The position numbers were made by a program, and so were the translations under genes. A DNA stretch of 64,000 bases from Macquaria australasica (Eukaryota > Chordata > Actinopteri > Centrarchiformes > Percichthyidae), in NCBI GenBank assembly GCA_005408345.1, contig SEMN01000100.1, forward strand, positions 1,181,501 to 1,245,500, written 5' to 3'. Within the stretch, counting starts at the first letter, position 1; every line of letters begins with the position of its first letter. This document shows positions 48,907-62,984 of this stretch, one piece after another. The notes beneath the pieces are model-generated. The model was not told the DNA's origin. It worked only from the letters and a program-made list of their open reading frames with translations, and searched no databases.

Positions 48907-51900
48907 AAGGCTTACATGTGTGAAAATAGCTGTCTTATAAAAATTAGAACCATCTCAGTGGGTGGCCTTGAAAATTTCAAAAGACATTTCTGAGGATTTC
49001 TGCCTGGGCAGATGGAGCTGCAATGTCAGCATGTGCACATGAACCCTGAAAGGGATCAAACATTAGGAAGATTTCAAGGTGACGTGGTTTCTTTTACCCT
49101 GAATGAAAAACATGCAGATATCAAATATCACTCAGCCATCTGCTTGTCAGACATCTTGTGTAAACTGTCATTACCAAAATGTCCAACACCTGGAACCCTC
49201 TTGTTGGAAGCTGCTGCGTTCACTCAGCTTGAAACGCCTGCCGGTGTTTAACTGACGTAAAAACTCGAGAAAAGAAATCACATCACAACAAGAAAATCAC
49301 AGAGCAGCAAGAGGGTGTTAGAGATAGTGTTAAAGAGAAATGAAGCTGTCAGGAGTGCTACCATCATGTCTTACAGTTATGTTTAGTAAAACAAACAAAA
49401 AAAGACATTTATTCATACAATTGTTCACCAAGAGAGGTGGGTGTAGTGTCCAAATGTGAGACATTTTTCACACACTGTGCAACTGCAACAAAATGTTTGC
49501 GCTCTATTGTTTCAGTTACATTAGTTTCACTGTGCTGTAAAAAGGGTTTGATTATCCATGAGCCAAAACGTCCCAGTAGATTTACCCCCCTACTGATGAA
49601 CAAGCTTCAGCACAACAGAGAGAGGCGGGTTTAGTGTGATATGAGTTTATTTTTAATATCACAAAGAGCAAGATTTTCCTAAGAGATGCGTTTAGTTTCT
49701 CAGCTGCAACGTGATTTATTGCCTGTATGTTACAGCCCTTTCATTGTACAGTTTATTGCACTTTATCTCAAAACAAGCCGCTGTTGAAAGTATGTACATG
49801 TGGGGGGTTAGATAAATATGATTAACAATAAAGCTACTGTATAGATTCCCATTTGTCCATTGTCTTATCCAACCCAATTGTCACTTTGTCCCCAATGTCA
49901 CAAGTTAGTTAAAAGATAATATCTATATTTCTGTTATTGTCAATAAATCTCATGAAAACACCAAAACCAACAGTGTGTTAGTCTGTCTCCATAATTTCTG
50001 ACTTCCCTACAAATTTGGACCAACAGAAGACAAAATCTTTTAAAAACTGGTCAAAAATATAAAGTCTCATTTTTAATTATGCTAAATAATTTCCTAAAAC
50101 ACTTTGGCACTGTAGTTTTTAGTAAACAATACTCAAACAGGGGTGAAAGTGCATTTGTTTGGGACTATTTTCTGCCACAAATTTTGTGTGGTAGTGAGTA
50201 CAGCAGGACAGTGTATGCGGGATCGACTCAAAATAAACTACAGTGCCCGTGTTCATCATAATAAAGGAATATGTCAACCAGTGCAACGGTGTGGCTCACT
50301 GATGTGTTTTTAACTGTTTTTGTACAGCAATGGAGTTTTATGGCACAGAGGAATAAGATTCATCATGCTTTGGCCACACAGACAGTACTTGTTAGTGGGA
50401 TGGTTTTGGTCTTTTGTGGGATTTGTTGACGATAAAAAAAAGCAGATCAAGACAAGTTAAAAGTTCAAAATAAAATTTAAGTACATTTTGTCTTGATAGG
50501 CTTTTGAGTTTCAGTGGAGTATTTTGTCCATTTTTCTTTCTAAACAGCAGCATGATGGTCCATTAGGCCCATAGAGTTCTTTCTGGTTATGGCACTTAAA
50601 TATTTTGGGCATGTATCGAGTGCTACAGGCAATGGTCTGTAATGATCACACAACCATGCAACATTTAGTTTCTATGGCTCAGGGTTTGCTGTTGCATTCT
50701 TCCTTCCGACTGTTTTTTTCCCTCCCCCGCCTTTCACAGCATAAGTGTTTGGTAAAAAATAAAAATAGAAATACAGACAGCAGTCTTTCTTTTTCTTCCT
50801 GCTGCACTGCATGAATGTCTGAAAGCGTAGAACAGCCACACAATCAGACCACAAATGGTATGACAAGTCAGTGCCATACCACACCTACGGCACAACACAG
50901 TGCCTGGGAACAACTTCACATCCTGTCAAACAGTGTGTTGCACTAACTGAAACTCAAAAGGATGAGTAAGGCAGAGTCTGGAGCGTTTACTTGATAGCTA
51001 TCGAAAGTGACACAAAATCTTGCCTCCACAATAGTGTCATTGTGAAGCAAATAATAAATAAGATGTTCTTAATTGCTAATTCCTACACTTTTATGACAAC
51101 TAAAAATATAAACAGCAACATTTAACGACTTGAGATACTTGTCAGAGAAAGAAGATCACATCATATCTGGAGTGAAAAATAAGCTTAATTTATGGGCTTA
51201 ACAATATATTTTTGCCTTGAATTTGATTGGATAAAGATATTTTGTTATACAAGCATCTAAAAGATGACTTATAAAACCAAACCTAGTCATGATAATCTAT
51301 GGAATGAATTATACTAGATGTGATTATTTTTTCTATTATATATTCTTATTTATTCAGTTTACTTTAATCAGAAAAAATGTTAAAAGTACTTTGGTCCATT
51401 ATTTAATGAACTGTATGTAAAACAAGTGATATTTGTCTCCATGTGGCAGCAGTAAAAAGATCAAATGCTAGAATACTATAGAGTGAAAGATCAGATATCT
51501 TCTTTGAGAAGCAAAGATAATACAGTATGTTGTCTTTTCTATTTAGAGCGTATTGCTTCTATCTTTTTGACTTTCACCCATATTTCCATTACTGACTATT
51601 GTATTTTTTTTAGGCAAAAAAGGTTATCCATTACCTAGAGGTGCTGAGATTACAGTTAATGTAATTCTTCTCAGAAGTACAATAGCTGATACAGAAAGTA
51701 ATCATTGTGAATCAGAACTGTCTAGTCAAAAATAAATCATAAATTCACAAGTCTTACTTAAAAAATCTCCCTGTCATTCATGTCTTGAGAGTATCTGATG
51801 TTGACTCATCTACACTTTGCAGGGAAATAATTAAGTTTCAGCCTCTTCCCATGATATTGAATGAGAATACTGAAGGGGCACCAGATCTTCTGAGCCTGAA

Positions 51901-52379
51901 GATGTGGAATTGATTGCCAGAGTCTCCTTGGATCTTATTGCCTATGTGCTTGGCCTTGATCATGCATTTAGTGATGACAGAAAATCATTTCATATGAACC
52001 TGGTTATGCAGTATTTTCTACATGTCATGTGTGGATGCAGATTTTGCAACTTGTACACATTTTACTATATATTCTACCACAGTGATTCCCACTATGGGGT
52101 ACTTCTGCAGTGTCAGGGGATATGTGGAGAGCTCAACTAATCAACTCAAATAAACTCAACAAACAAATACATAAAAATAAAAATAAATTCTAGCCACATA
52201 TTATATCCACATAGTTGTCTTAAGGAGGGAAATAAACTGCCAAATAGGGTTACAAATTGGTGTGATGCTGATTTTACTATATTTACAATAATCAGCTGTG
52301 ACCTCGAGTCAGTTGTAGCACGTTAACACCACATGTTGCAATTGAGAAAGCATGAAAACAAACAAGCAGAAAAGTTGAA

Positions 52380-52530
52380 ATAATGGATAAACAGTTAGCT
52401 AAAAGTAATGGATAAACTGTTGAAACTGTTATCTAAACATAATGAATAAACAGTTGTTAGCTGTAAATGATGGATGAACAGCTGTAATAGCTAAAAGTAA
52501 TGCTAAAAGTAATGAATAAGCAGTTGAAAC
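52380..52530. repeat. Degenerate minisatellite (about 25-30 bp unit)
   Basis: Several imperfect copies of AGCTAAAAGTAATGGATAAA with CAGTT and variants (TAATGAATAAACAGTTG, GATGGATGAACAGCTG). No coding sequence. Confidence 0.7.
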
Positions 52531-54396
52531 GTCTAACTTCTGCCACTCCAAGTGGTTCCAGTGTGAATGCAAACTTGACTAAATCAAGCAACCTAAACAA
52601 TTCAATTGTATGAAACAATATTGTTACAATATCCACTTTTATGTAACCAATATCAGTTAAATAACACCCAGTTTATAATCCATTCATAAGAATTTATTTG
52701 GAATATGACAGATGGTGTAAATGAAGGGGTACTTCAGCTCATCTGATAGGGCTGTGGGGGTATGGCAGATAAAAAAGGGTTGGGGATCACTGCTCTACTG
52801 CTGTATTTCTAACTGCAGCTGCTGTAAAACAAAAAGTACAATTGGATTCCCCTTTGTGTTGATGCTCTCAGGATGGGCTATGTAGATACAGTAACTCACT
52901 GAGGCTGCAGGTACATTTCAGGCATGCCTACAATGACTCTGATCTGTGTTGACAGACTGAAACTGCAGACAGGACTTCAGTGCTTCCCAGAGCAGACTTG
53001 AGTACCAGGGCAGACAGATAGTTAGAAAGATAGGCAGACGGGATCTCGGCTCAGCTCTCCCTGTGCTGAGCAGACGGTCTCAGGCCTGGTCACATTACCT
53101 CAGCCTGAATGGAGTTTGTCTCCCAGCTGCTCAGCTGAGTCCTCACCCTGTCACTCCACTCCACTGGAATCTATCCCTGTCTGAGTCTATGCTGGGAGAC
53201 ATCTGTCAACATGTGTAACGCACTCCAGGAACAAAACTAGAGCCTGTACCATGTGGGAGTTAGCCATCAGTACCAATACATCTCAACCTGCACAGAGAAG
53301 CAGGGTGGGTGATAGGAAGAAAGAGAGAGGGAGACATTAAATCAAAAAAAAACAATGAATTGTCAGACATTTCTTCAGATAATCTAGTCATTCCTTAAAG
53401 CTAATTCGCAGGGAAAAAAATCTTAAACTACAATAAATCCCATAATCCTAATCTCAATGAAAATCCTTTGAGATAGTTAATAAACTACATGATTATATGA
53501 GTTTAAGGTTCTTAGAGGATGAACCATAACTTGATACAGATTAACATAAATACATCTTAACGCAATGTACAATAAGCAGTATTATGAAGCATAAAAGCTA
53601 CTGTACAATTTCTGTAATTTTCCGAAAGTGGTCTGAAAGGAAAATGGTGTGTAACGTATCATAAATTTTGTAATGTCAAAGTCCAGGGCTACTTCCATTC
53701 TGCCATAAATCAGCATCAGCAATATTGATGACTCCAGTGTACCCTGTATGGATAATGAATAATCAGCAATTTGGTGAAAAGACCTTCCAAAAGAGGGGAG
53801 TGAGTGGTTGACTGATGGTCTGACCCTTTCAACAGCCTGAAATCTCAGCGCTTTTAAAAAACAACATCTGCCTGGTTCAGTATATTAGTTAATGCTGAGT
53901 GGCTTCTATAGCCTGCCCCAGCTAGACAGAAGAAATGCCAATACATATAATCAATATTTATATGATTAAAGCAGTTATATGTGCAACAAATGTGCACTCA
54001 ACCTGTTGCGCACCACCTTTTCAGATTCACCAGTCAGAGGATGAATGTGGGCACCAGAGAACAGTATCTTGTAGATATTCAGTATTGTGCTGTTTATTTT
54101 CACTACTTTAAAATATGCTGATGAACAGAAATGTTGTCTCCTTTTAAACAGAAAGCCACAGAGAGATAGGGTGAGCAGAAATATGAATGTCATATCACAC
54201 AGAGCTTCTCCATGTTCTTCATATTTACACATTAGTGGATGCATGACTGATGACTCCCCTCAGGGTAACATCCTCGCTGTCTAAGTAAAACCCCTCAAGT
54301 CCTGTTATTTATGTATGTATTTATTTATTTATTTATTTTGCAGAGTCAAGCACGGGGTAAGTGAGAGATGGCACTGCTCTGAGCTAGTTTTTTCAT

Positions 54397-54424
54397 CTTT
54401 CTTTCTTTCTTTCTTTCTTTCTTT
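54397..54424. repeat. (CTTT)7 microsatellite
   Basis: Seven CTTT units, read directly. Confidence 0.9.
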
Positions 54425-55894
54425 GTCATTAAGAGTTCATAGAAATTTGTCAAGGATACATGTGACCTTTGCTGTACGATAGTCCTTACATGGTAAAATG
54501 AATTCATTCCAATTACTATTTCGTGCTCTGAATACATGACATATTACTTCCTCAACTGTTATCAGTCGTACACCGTATGGAATCCAGCTTGTTCCTTTAT
54601 AAATTAAATAAGAAGAAAATACTGATTCCTAACATACAGTGTGCCGAGTAGCAAAAGGACATTAAATGAGAAAGCCATCATCTATCATTGAATACAATTA
54701 TGAAATCACAAAGGAGGATATAAAAAGCACCAGACCAGTGAAAGCACTGTTGAAATTTGAGATGGGAAATGTACAAAAAGAGGCTGATACCTGATGTTTT
54801 GGATATTCTGTGGATATAATAACTCTTGTTACAAGCCGCAATAAGTCATCTAGCTCTTAAATATGTTTATAAAGACTAGAGGGCTGGCTAGTCCTGCTAA
54901 ATTACTTCAAACACATTAAATAAGCTAGTAGGTCATGGCATGAAAACATACTGTATTTTTTAAGACTCTTAATTGTTGATCTCCATTTGTGTCATGCCTT
55001 TGTTAGTTTGTTGACCCTTATATGAAAGCAGCATTAAGCTCTCATCGAAAAGCTAATAAACCTCTATTGGCTGCCTTTTGTTCGCACTCAGATCAGAGCA
55101 TTGGGCTTCAGTGCGGCTGCCACTGAGTGATTTTGATAAATGACTTTATTACTTGTTTGGGTGTTGAGGGAAGATGTTTTTGTGCTGCCCAGTACATTAG
55201 TTCTTTGTCCTTACAGAATGATGCCAGCAGACTTCACCCAAGGCAGACAGTGCATTATACTGACTGGTTTCATACAGGAGAAGAAGCACCACCTCTATTT
55301 TTCTGGGCCCAAGGAAATTGTCTGTCCCACAATGATGCTTCAGGGCTTTATATAATGCATTGTCACCTGGATTAGTGGGCTATGCTATTTTTGGGAATGA
55401 GCACTTGGCCACCTTCTGACTGCAGGATGGCTTGATGGGTAAGGACACTGTCCCAAACAAGGTCACAGTTAGAGCGCACATGGCAGCTGGTGTCCATCCT
55501 ACTCAATATGTCCTGACACTGACTCTCTGTGTAATGCACTTGAAAGTTTCCTGGTGGTGGTGTTTTTGTTGTTGTTGTTGTTTTGTTTTTTGTTGTCTTA
55601 GGGGTTTAAAATGCTGTCCATGTACACCCATCCCCAGTTTGAGTCTGACCAGGGACCTTTGTTACATTTCCTTCCCTGTTTCTCCCACCATTTCCCGTCT
55701 GCTCTACCGTATACCTACTGTATGAGCAACATTAACTGACAAGCGTTTTCTGATCTGACGCCCCTACCGACAGGATGTCATCATTTGTCTGTGCCTCTCA
55801 AAACTGTTACAAATCACTGTTGAAAAAATGAAAATGTTGAAAAAGCCCCAAAAATGCATGAACAAGACTAAGAGTCTACAGCCACGCTAGTGTC

Positions 55895-56385
55895 TGTGTG
55901 AGGCTGTACTTAGGCATGGCGGTGCTTTGAGCTAAATGCTAACATCAGCATGCTAAAATGCTGAAGTTTATCAGCTATAATGCTTACCGTGTTAAGCGTG
56001 TTAGCATGCTAACATTTGCCAATTAGCACCAAACACAAAGTATAGCTGATGGGAATGTCATTCATTTTGCATTTATTTGGTCATAAACTAAATGCAAATA
56101 GATGGAAAATAAGGGGATCACCAAAGTTATTACTAATTCATCCTAAGGGGACCATGAATATCCGTACCAGTGCCATGGCAAGCCAAACAATAGTTGTCAA
56201 GATGTTTCACTTAAAGTCAAACATGCCTTGAGGAAATGTCAGGGTAGGATTCATCCTCTGGGGAACAAAATTGTCTGTACAGAATTTGATGGCAATCCAT
56301 CCAACAGTTGAGATTTTTCAGTCTGGACCAAAGTGGTGGATGGACACTGCCATCCCTAGAGTCATGCTGCTTGTGTGGTTAAAAA
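55895..56385. repeat. Dispersed repeat, family of 19270-19490
   Basis: Contains GAGCTAAATGCTAACATCAG, GTTAGCATGCTAACATTTGC, GATGGCAATCCATCCAACAG and CACTGCCATCCCTAGAGTC, the reverse complement of the 19.3-kb copy with additional sequence. This is the most complete copy in the window. Confidence 0.7.
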
Positions 56386-58769
56386 AAAAATCACTTATAG
56401 GTGTTTATGAGTTATGTTCAAAACAGTGTAACAGAAAAAGAAAAATATACTTCAACTACACAGTATACACCTAGATCTGGGTCATTGATAAATAGTATTT
56501 TTCATGATACAAAACTGCTATTGTGACTCACAAGACTGGATGTTCAGTATGTGGTTTCTTTTGTGGCTCACTTTTGGCTTATTACAGAGAAAACACTTTA
56601 ACTTTTCTTCTCCAACAAATCTCATGCTAATACCATCAGGCCCCCAGGTAGAGCCCAGCCAGAGTGTAAGCATAGCTGGAATCAGACACAGGGCTTGTCA
56701 CTGATGACTCAGGCAGTCCCTCAAGCCCAACACAATTTGGCACACAGGACAGCCACCATTGCTCTACCTCAGCATATTCATGCAGTGTGTGCCCAGAATA
56801 TTAAACACACAATCAGCACGAGCAAGTTTGGGAGTCCTGCATGTTAATTTGCAATGATATCTGAGGCCACACACCCTCTCTGCCATGTATGAACCACTCC
56901 ATCAGAAATAAATAAGAGTCAATTAGACACCAAGCATAGAAATCCTCATGTAATCAATGAGAGGCATGTCCTGGGTAAACCTGTGTGATGAGAACAGAGA
57001 GGATAATTCAGCCAAGCTATGGTTGTTCTTAATGTGAGTCATGTTCTGTGTGCTGAGAGTTCAGTCAATTAAATTTGCATTCCTAAGAGGATTTTTCCCC
57101 TGCTGTCCCAATTCCTTAATGGATGATTTCTAAACTTGTTGACCCATTCACCACTGTGAGTTTAGAGCTCTAATAATCCTGAAGTGTTTGCATGTCCCTG
57201 GAGTGTGCTTGTGCTGATATGTGCACATGACGTGAGATTAAGAGTGAAAAATACTAAAGGCAAGGACATGTAAATATATATAACTAAAAGCAACTGTTTT
57301 CATACATGTAAGATGGATTTTTAGTCTGAGTTCAGACGTTCACAGACATGTCTGTCGGCAAGACCCAGAAGCAATGAAACAAAACTAAGCTGGTCCACAA
57401 AAGGAAATCCATTATTGTCGTTGGCCTGAATTATAGCTGATGGCCACTTTATAACAAAGTATGCATGGTCATAATTTTCACATTTGTAACAGCTTTGTAT
57501 AAATATTTAACTTGGCACTTACTGTACATACAAGAATTGCCATACTATTATTAGTTACAACCTGCATGCATTCTGCAGGTTTGAATTGAACAAATATTGT
57601 ATTTCTCAATTTAAAGGACACACATTGTACACAGGATCTAAAAATACAATATTGGGATTTAAACAAGGAAACAAAATTTTATATTTAAAATACAATAGAC
57701 CTTTCTCACAGCAGACATTTTTACCTGTCAAACACAGGTCTAACTAACAAAATCAATAATGACAGTGTTTGAGTCAGGTCGGCCAGTTCCAGGCCCTGCT
57801 ATCATGAATGTTGGAACAGAGACATTGTTAATGTTAATTAATTACACCTGTGCTGTATATCACATGTCAAAAATGTTTGTGAGAAATTCTTTTACCTTTG
57901 ATGTTCGTGCTTGACTGAATGCCACCTCGATGTATTGATTAGCAAAACAAAGCTACCACTGATGTAAAATAAATGGCTCTCAACTATGTATAAGCCATTC
58001 AACAACCAAACTAACTACCATTTGTTTTTGGGTTTTTTTTATGTAAGTTGATTTGATTGTAGTATGTGTGTTCAACTATTTTGCTGTTTAAATCTCGCTG
58101 ATGACAAATAAAACATGCATCCCACTCTCACAGACCTCTTTTTTCACACCAGTCTGATCATCACAAATAAACTTTTGACTTTCTTTGTGTGCAATACAGC
58201 AACTCAATGAGCAATGAACACAAGTAACATCTTCTATTTGAATTGCACAAAAAGTCACAGGAAGCACTGTAGCACCATCTACTGGCTTCAGAAAGTATTA
58301 AGCATAAAAAAAAAATTCAGCTCAAATTAGTTTTAAGTTTCCATGCATCATTTTGTTCAGCTCATTCATTCTTTTATAAATGGCTTGACTTTTTCTCTGC
58401 TTAGGCTTGAAAAATGGAAAAATACTGTCAAGCTTTTTTTCTGCAGACCAGCTTTAATTAACTTTAATAAGTTACACAATAAATTGAATACGGCTCTCAC
58501 AATGGTTTCTATAATTCTGTGATGGCTAAAATTAAATTCCCAATTTACTTATTGTAATTATATTTGAGTTCTCAATAATAAATTGTCTCATTGAAAGCCA
58601 TATGATGGATATATTCTCTTTGCATTACTTTGTGGAAATTGGGTAATTTATCAGCTTCCAGTGAACAATTCACAAACCCAGGGGAAAAAAATATAATAGG
58701 ATAAACTATAATTTCAAAACTGCTTAACTCGCTTCATGTTTTCTATATTTCATGGTGCTGGAGAGTAGG

Positions 58770-59522
58770 TTTTGGGTGGATTTTCATATCTTTCTGAATG
58801 CTCAGCGTCATTGTTACATATATACTGTACAGCCCAGTTTAACATCTTTGGCATTATGAGGGAGGTTCTACCGAGGAATTCATCTGGATTTAGCTCCATT
58901 CCTCATTTTCTACATGTATATAAAGTGGTCAGTCCCTGCCAACAGAAAGCCTTCCCACAGCAGAATACTCCTTACTTGGAGGTAAACCTGGTGCAAGATG
59001 GATGCTGCGTCTTGGTCCCGTTTGACAGAGCCCTTTATCTCACAGCTTAGGGAGTTCATTTTCATTTCATCAGAGTCTTTTGCCTTTTTGGAAACTACAG
59101 ACTCATCCTCATGCTTTTTCTCCCTTAGGCCTATTACAAAGGCTACAGTTTTATCACTTGGTGAACTCACTTTTGCCCTTCTGGCAAGAAACACAGTAAT
59201 GTTGTATTTCTGTCATTGCTTTCCTTGGGTCTACTCCCTGATCAGCATCCTTAATGGAACTACCACTACTAACTCTGGCTTGTTCCATAAGTTATTATTT
59301 CCTAATTATGCAGCCTACAGGGTTCCTTTAAACAATAAATGCCCTTTTAAACTTACATTATTATGGTATATCTCTCACCAGATGTATGAGTTCTCACATA
59401 TCACGTCCGTGAAATCAGATCAGTGGACCTCATTGCAGAGTTTGGGCTTCAATGACACAATGGGGGCATATCTGTTTTGTTCATATCCAGTCATATTAAA
59501 TAGTGACACTCAGCCAAGTTAA
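58770..59522. other. Unrecognised long open stretch with overlapping frames
   Basis: The plus strand has the longest open frame of the window, 174 codons (58998-59522), with a hydrophobic composition and no recognisable domain. Antisense to its 5' part, the minus strand has a 94-codon frame (59194-58910) with a charged peptide (RRAKVSSPSDKTVAFVIGLR, EKKHEDESVVSKKAKDSDE). This part is bounded by TTTCTTGCCAG as a possible acceptor (about 59181) and CTCCAA|GTAAGG as a possible donor (about 58977). Neither matches a family I know. It may be a genuine minus-strand exon, a transposon remnant, or chance. Confidence 0.2.
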
Positions 59523-60371
59523 AAGGATGTTTAACTCAAGGGAATTTGGATGGACATTCAGCCACTTTGAGGTGTCACTGTAATGGAGTTAATTACTTAT
59601 TCATTCAAAACAATTTCAGGTTTTAATTTTTCATTAATGAGTAAGAAAATATTGATAAAAAATAACTTTGACATTCAAAGTCAAGTTAAACTGAGATCGA
59701 AAGATCATTCTTGACTTCTTGTCAACAGCAGCTGACATAGCCCATCTCCCCACAAGGTCCACTCAGTAGCTCTTCCTGGAGCTTTCGATCATATCACACA
59801 ATCTACCTCAGCAGATGGAGTTGCCCAGGTGGAAATATACTGTAGATGATATTTTTTTAGCACTTTAAAGATGTACTGCACACTTAAACATGTTTAATAA
59901 GCTGTAAACTAAATGATATGACTGTACTGTGATGAAACACATCAATGCTGGTGTTAATATTGACATTTCTTACCAAATTTATAAAAAATTGGCATTTCAT
60001 GGGTTGAAAATGGCTCAACACGCCATCTGCTGTTTTAAATCAGCCCTGAACCTCGCAAGGCCAATGTTGACATGGATTCAACCAGTTGGGACCTGACTAC
60101 GTCATGAAATTTCTATTTAAAAAAACTCTAATCAGTGTCAGTCAGTAGCCTCCTACAGTTGATGTTCCCTCACTCGTTGCATTTTTTAAATATGCTGGAA
60201 GAGACAGTTCTAGCAGAATTTGAGGGTGTGTAGTTACACTTTAAGGACTTCTCGTCTAAATTGAGATTATCAGATGCGGTTTCCAAGGTCAAGAATGAAC
60301 TCCTAACCTATCTCTTTCCGTCTCTTAAAGTTGAGACTGAAAACACTTTCTGAAGCCACATTATCACTCTC

Positions 60372-60660
60372 TGCACAGTAGCACAGCAGTTAGCTCTATC
60401 ATCTCAAAGCAAGATGAACTCCATTATGGCTACCTCTGGCCTTTCTGTGTGGAGTTTGCATGCATGTTTTCCCCATGTTCACAGGGGTTTCCTTCCACCC
60501 CAAACACATGCATGTTACATTTTAGGAATAGTCCTGCATTTTCCCTTGATTAGGGCATCGGCGTAAGAATTGGAGCTGGTCTCCGGGCACTACAATGTGG
60601 ATGCACTGCTCCTTAATAGTTGGGATAGGTCAGATGCAGGGGACAAACCTTTCCCACATT
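60372..60660 (+). repeat. Diverged tRNA-type SINE
   Basis: Starts like a tRNA head (GCACAGTAGCACAGCAGTTA), then CTTTCTGTGTGGAGTTTGCA, a very characteristic body of fish SINEs, followed by ATGTTTTCCCCATGTTC. The B-box is degraded (near AAGATGAACTCC). An old, inactive copy. Confidence 0.7.
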
Positions 60661-61289
60661 AATTAGAAAATTAGAAAGTGTAAAGTGTTAAATGTTGAAT
60701 CAGCTTTACATTTAACTGTGAAAGTTGACATTTAACCCATATTTGTAAATAGACAGTAAAAAATGTTCTAACAGTGAATAAATTTAAGGTTTTCTTTACA
60801 TAAACGTGTTTTTACTGAACAACACATTGAAGTTCTTACGTGCATAGTATTATTGTGATGAATACTAAAGGTCCACCCAAGGTTCAAACAACATCATTAG
60901 ATCAGTGAAGCCCACATCAAAGAGAAACAAAGCAAACCAATGAAATGATAACGCCTTCACACCAGCTGCGACTGCAACTGTACTGTTTTTCCTCGAGTGC
61001 AAAGCTAGCCTTTGCTGACTTTATTGGCACGCTGGGCTTAATTAACTTGGAGTGGAGTGTTTACTGTCAGACAACTGGCTTCATTTTGCTTTTGATGAAT
61101 GATTGATGCCCCTCAGGAGTGAAGCAGCAAACGAGTGCAGGCATTAAAAAAAGGGTCTAAAGCTCCCTAGACTAACAGGGAAAATGATCAAATAAACATG
61201 ATGAAACAAACATCTTTGAAACTGATGGAATTAGGCATATCAGTGTCAATAAGAATACCTACAAGGAGTCATCTTTTAACCTTTGGATT

Positions 61290-61455
61290 TTGTTACCTTT
61301 TAAAAGACCCAGGCTAGCTGTTTCCCCCTGTTTCCAGTCTTTGTGTTAAGCTAAGCTAACTGGCTGTTGACTAGCTGGTATTGATCTTCTCATCTAACTC
61401 TCTGCCAGAAAACGAATCAGCATATTTCCCCAAATGTTGAAATATTCCTTTAAAC
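61290..61455 (+). repeat. Single arm of the fold-back repeat family
   Basis: CAGGCTAGCTGTTTCCCCCT, GTTTCCAGTCTTTGTGTTAA and TTGATCTTCTCATCTAACTC, matching the right arm of 1915-2360. Confidence 0.8.
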
Positions 61456-61857
61456 TCAACGGCCATTAAATTACATGTAAATGTTTATTAATCTGACTTT
61501 TCTCTAATTTTTGCATTTCTATTGTGAAATACTGCTTCTTTTTAAAGGGTCAAAATACCAAAAAAGGTTAGAAATCACTGATCTAAGACAAGTTAATATA
61601 AGTTAGACATCCCAAGTATTTTGTACATTGTGTAGTTCACATCAGTCCAGTTTGTACTGAACACATAATTACCACCAAACACAATGTCAGTACAAAGAGT
61701 CCTAGAAGCACTGACTATGCAGGTTTAACCACATCACAAGTCAGTGGAAATGCACTGGCTAACAGTTTCAACTTGTTATGATTTACTATGTAGATTTAAT
61801 ATTACCTTTGCACTACAGTGACTCATAGGCACTATAAAACTCTTTTAACTCTTTCAA

Positions 61858-61922
61858 GATGATGAACATAATCCAGATAAGGCACAGACATACCGTGCCT
61901 TATCTGGATTATGTTCATCATC
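61858..61922. repeat. Perfect 28-bp palindrome with 9-nt loop
   Basis: The left arm 61858-61885 and right arm 61895-61922 are exact reverse complements over 28 bases (left begins GATGATGAACATAATCC, right ends GGATTATGTTCATCATC), separated by AGACATACC. One mismatch outward is followed by three more pairs. The perfect match in otherwise diverged DNA implies a recent origin or selection. It is not part of any repeat I saw elsewhere in the window. Confidence 0.9.
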
Positions 61923-62289
61923 ATGACACTTTATCTTGCATAATGGGCAGCACAGTGTAACCTGAGCCACATAGAGGCGTTACCAGTCTGGTCTCGTCCG
62001 GTAGTCATTTACTGGCAGATGGAGGACGTGACTCATCTTTCCAAGTCAATGTGAACAATAACACGGGTGTCGTAATCTCAACAATTCACACAATCTACAG
62101 AACTTCTTTTAAAAATGTTACACCCCACTCCTTCTACTCCCCTGTGAAACAGCCTGAGAAAAACAAAATGAGGTCATTAAATAAAGTGCAGAGATCTTAC
62201 AGTCCCCTCTGAACACAGAGTCTACAGAAGCCTGCTCTGGAAGAAGGGGAAATAGACTGACATTTTGTCATAATGGTGGTGCTACAGGA

Positions 62290-62600
62290 AAGGTCAGGTG
62301 ATCACCATAAACATTAGAATTCATCCTCTGGAGGCCATGAATATCCACTGTAAATTTTTATGGAAATGTTCCCATTAGGTTTTGAAAGGTCAGGTAGTCA
62401 CCAAAATCATTAGGAATCCTCTGGGGACCATTCATATCTGTGAAAACTTCATGCAAATGTGGCCAGTACTTGTTGAGATATCTTAATCTTTTTGTCTTTG
62501 CAGAAAGGGGAAGGATAAGTGTAAAATCAGCCCGTAACTCCATGTGGTTAAATTCAGTAAATATAAGTGGTTCAATCATGTATGCATGTCACATTAGGTT
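62290..62600. repeat. Partial dispersed repeat related to 55.9-kb family
   Basis: Contains CATCCTCTGGAGGCCATGAA and, about 90 bp later, a second related phrase CCTCTGGGGACCATTCATAT, so it appears internally duplicated. It resembles the TCATCCTCTGGGGAACA phrase of the 55.9-kb copy. Confidence 0.5.
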
Positions 62601-62639
62601 AAAATGTCTACTTCTAGCTGGAGACTAAACACTTGGGCA

Positions 62640-62832
62640 TCAGGGTGGCAGACTGTAGCTGTTACTCGACGGAAAGGTTTGAGTCCAATGTCAACAGCCA
62701 TCGATCCTCCTCCTGTGGCATCTTTGAGTAAAAACACTGAATCCCTACAGGCTCCTGAGTCCACACCCTATAGCTAACCCTGTGCTTGGACATCACTGTA
62801 GAGGAGGGCAAGAAAATTAAGTCTCCCTGAGA
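62640..62832 (+). repeat. Diverged SINE
   Basis: Head GGGTGGCAGACTGTAGCTG, B-box-like GGTTTGAGTCC, a body with AACACTGAATCCCT and a tail GAGGATCAATACAGTTTCAC. The pattern is that of a common fish tRNA-derived SINE, with many substitutions. Confidence 0.55.
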
Positions 62833-62984
62833 GGATCAATACAGTTTCACTGGTGAGTTTACAATCCAGTCAGTCATCTCCTGCTGTTATAGAGGTCTCT
62901 TTTTCTATGGAAGACCATTTCCACCAGAAAATTTAGAAAAATAGATGAAATGTTAGGCAAGATAAAAATAAAAATCCTCACGGT

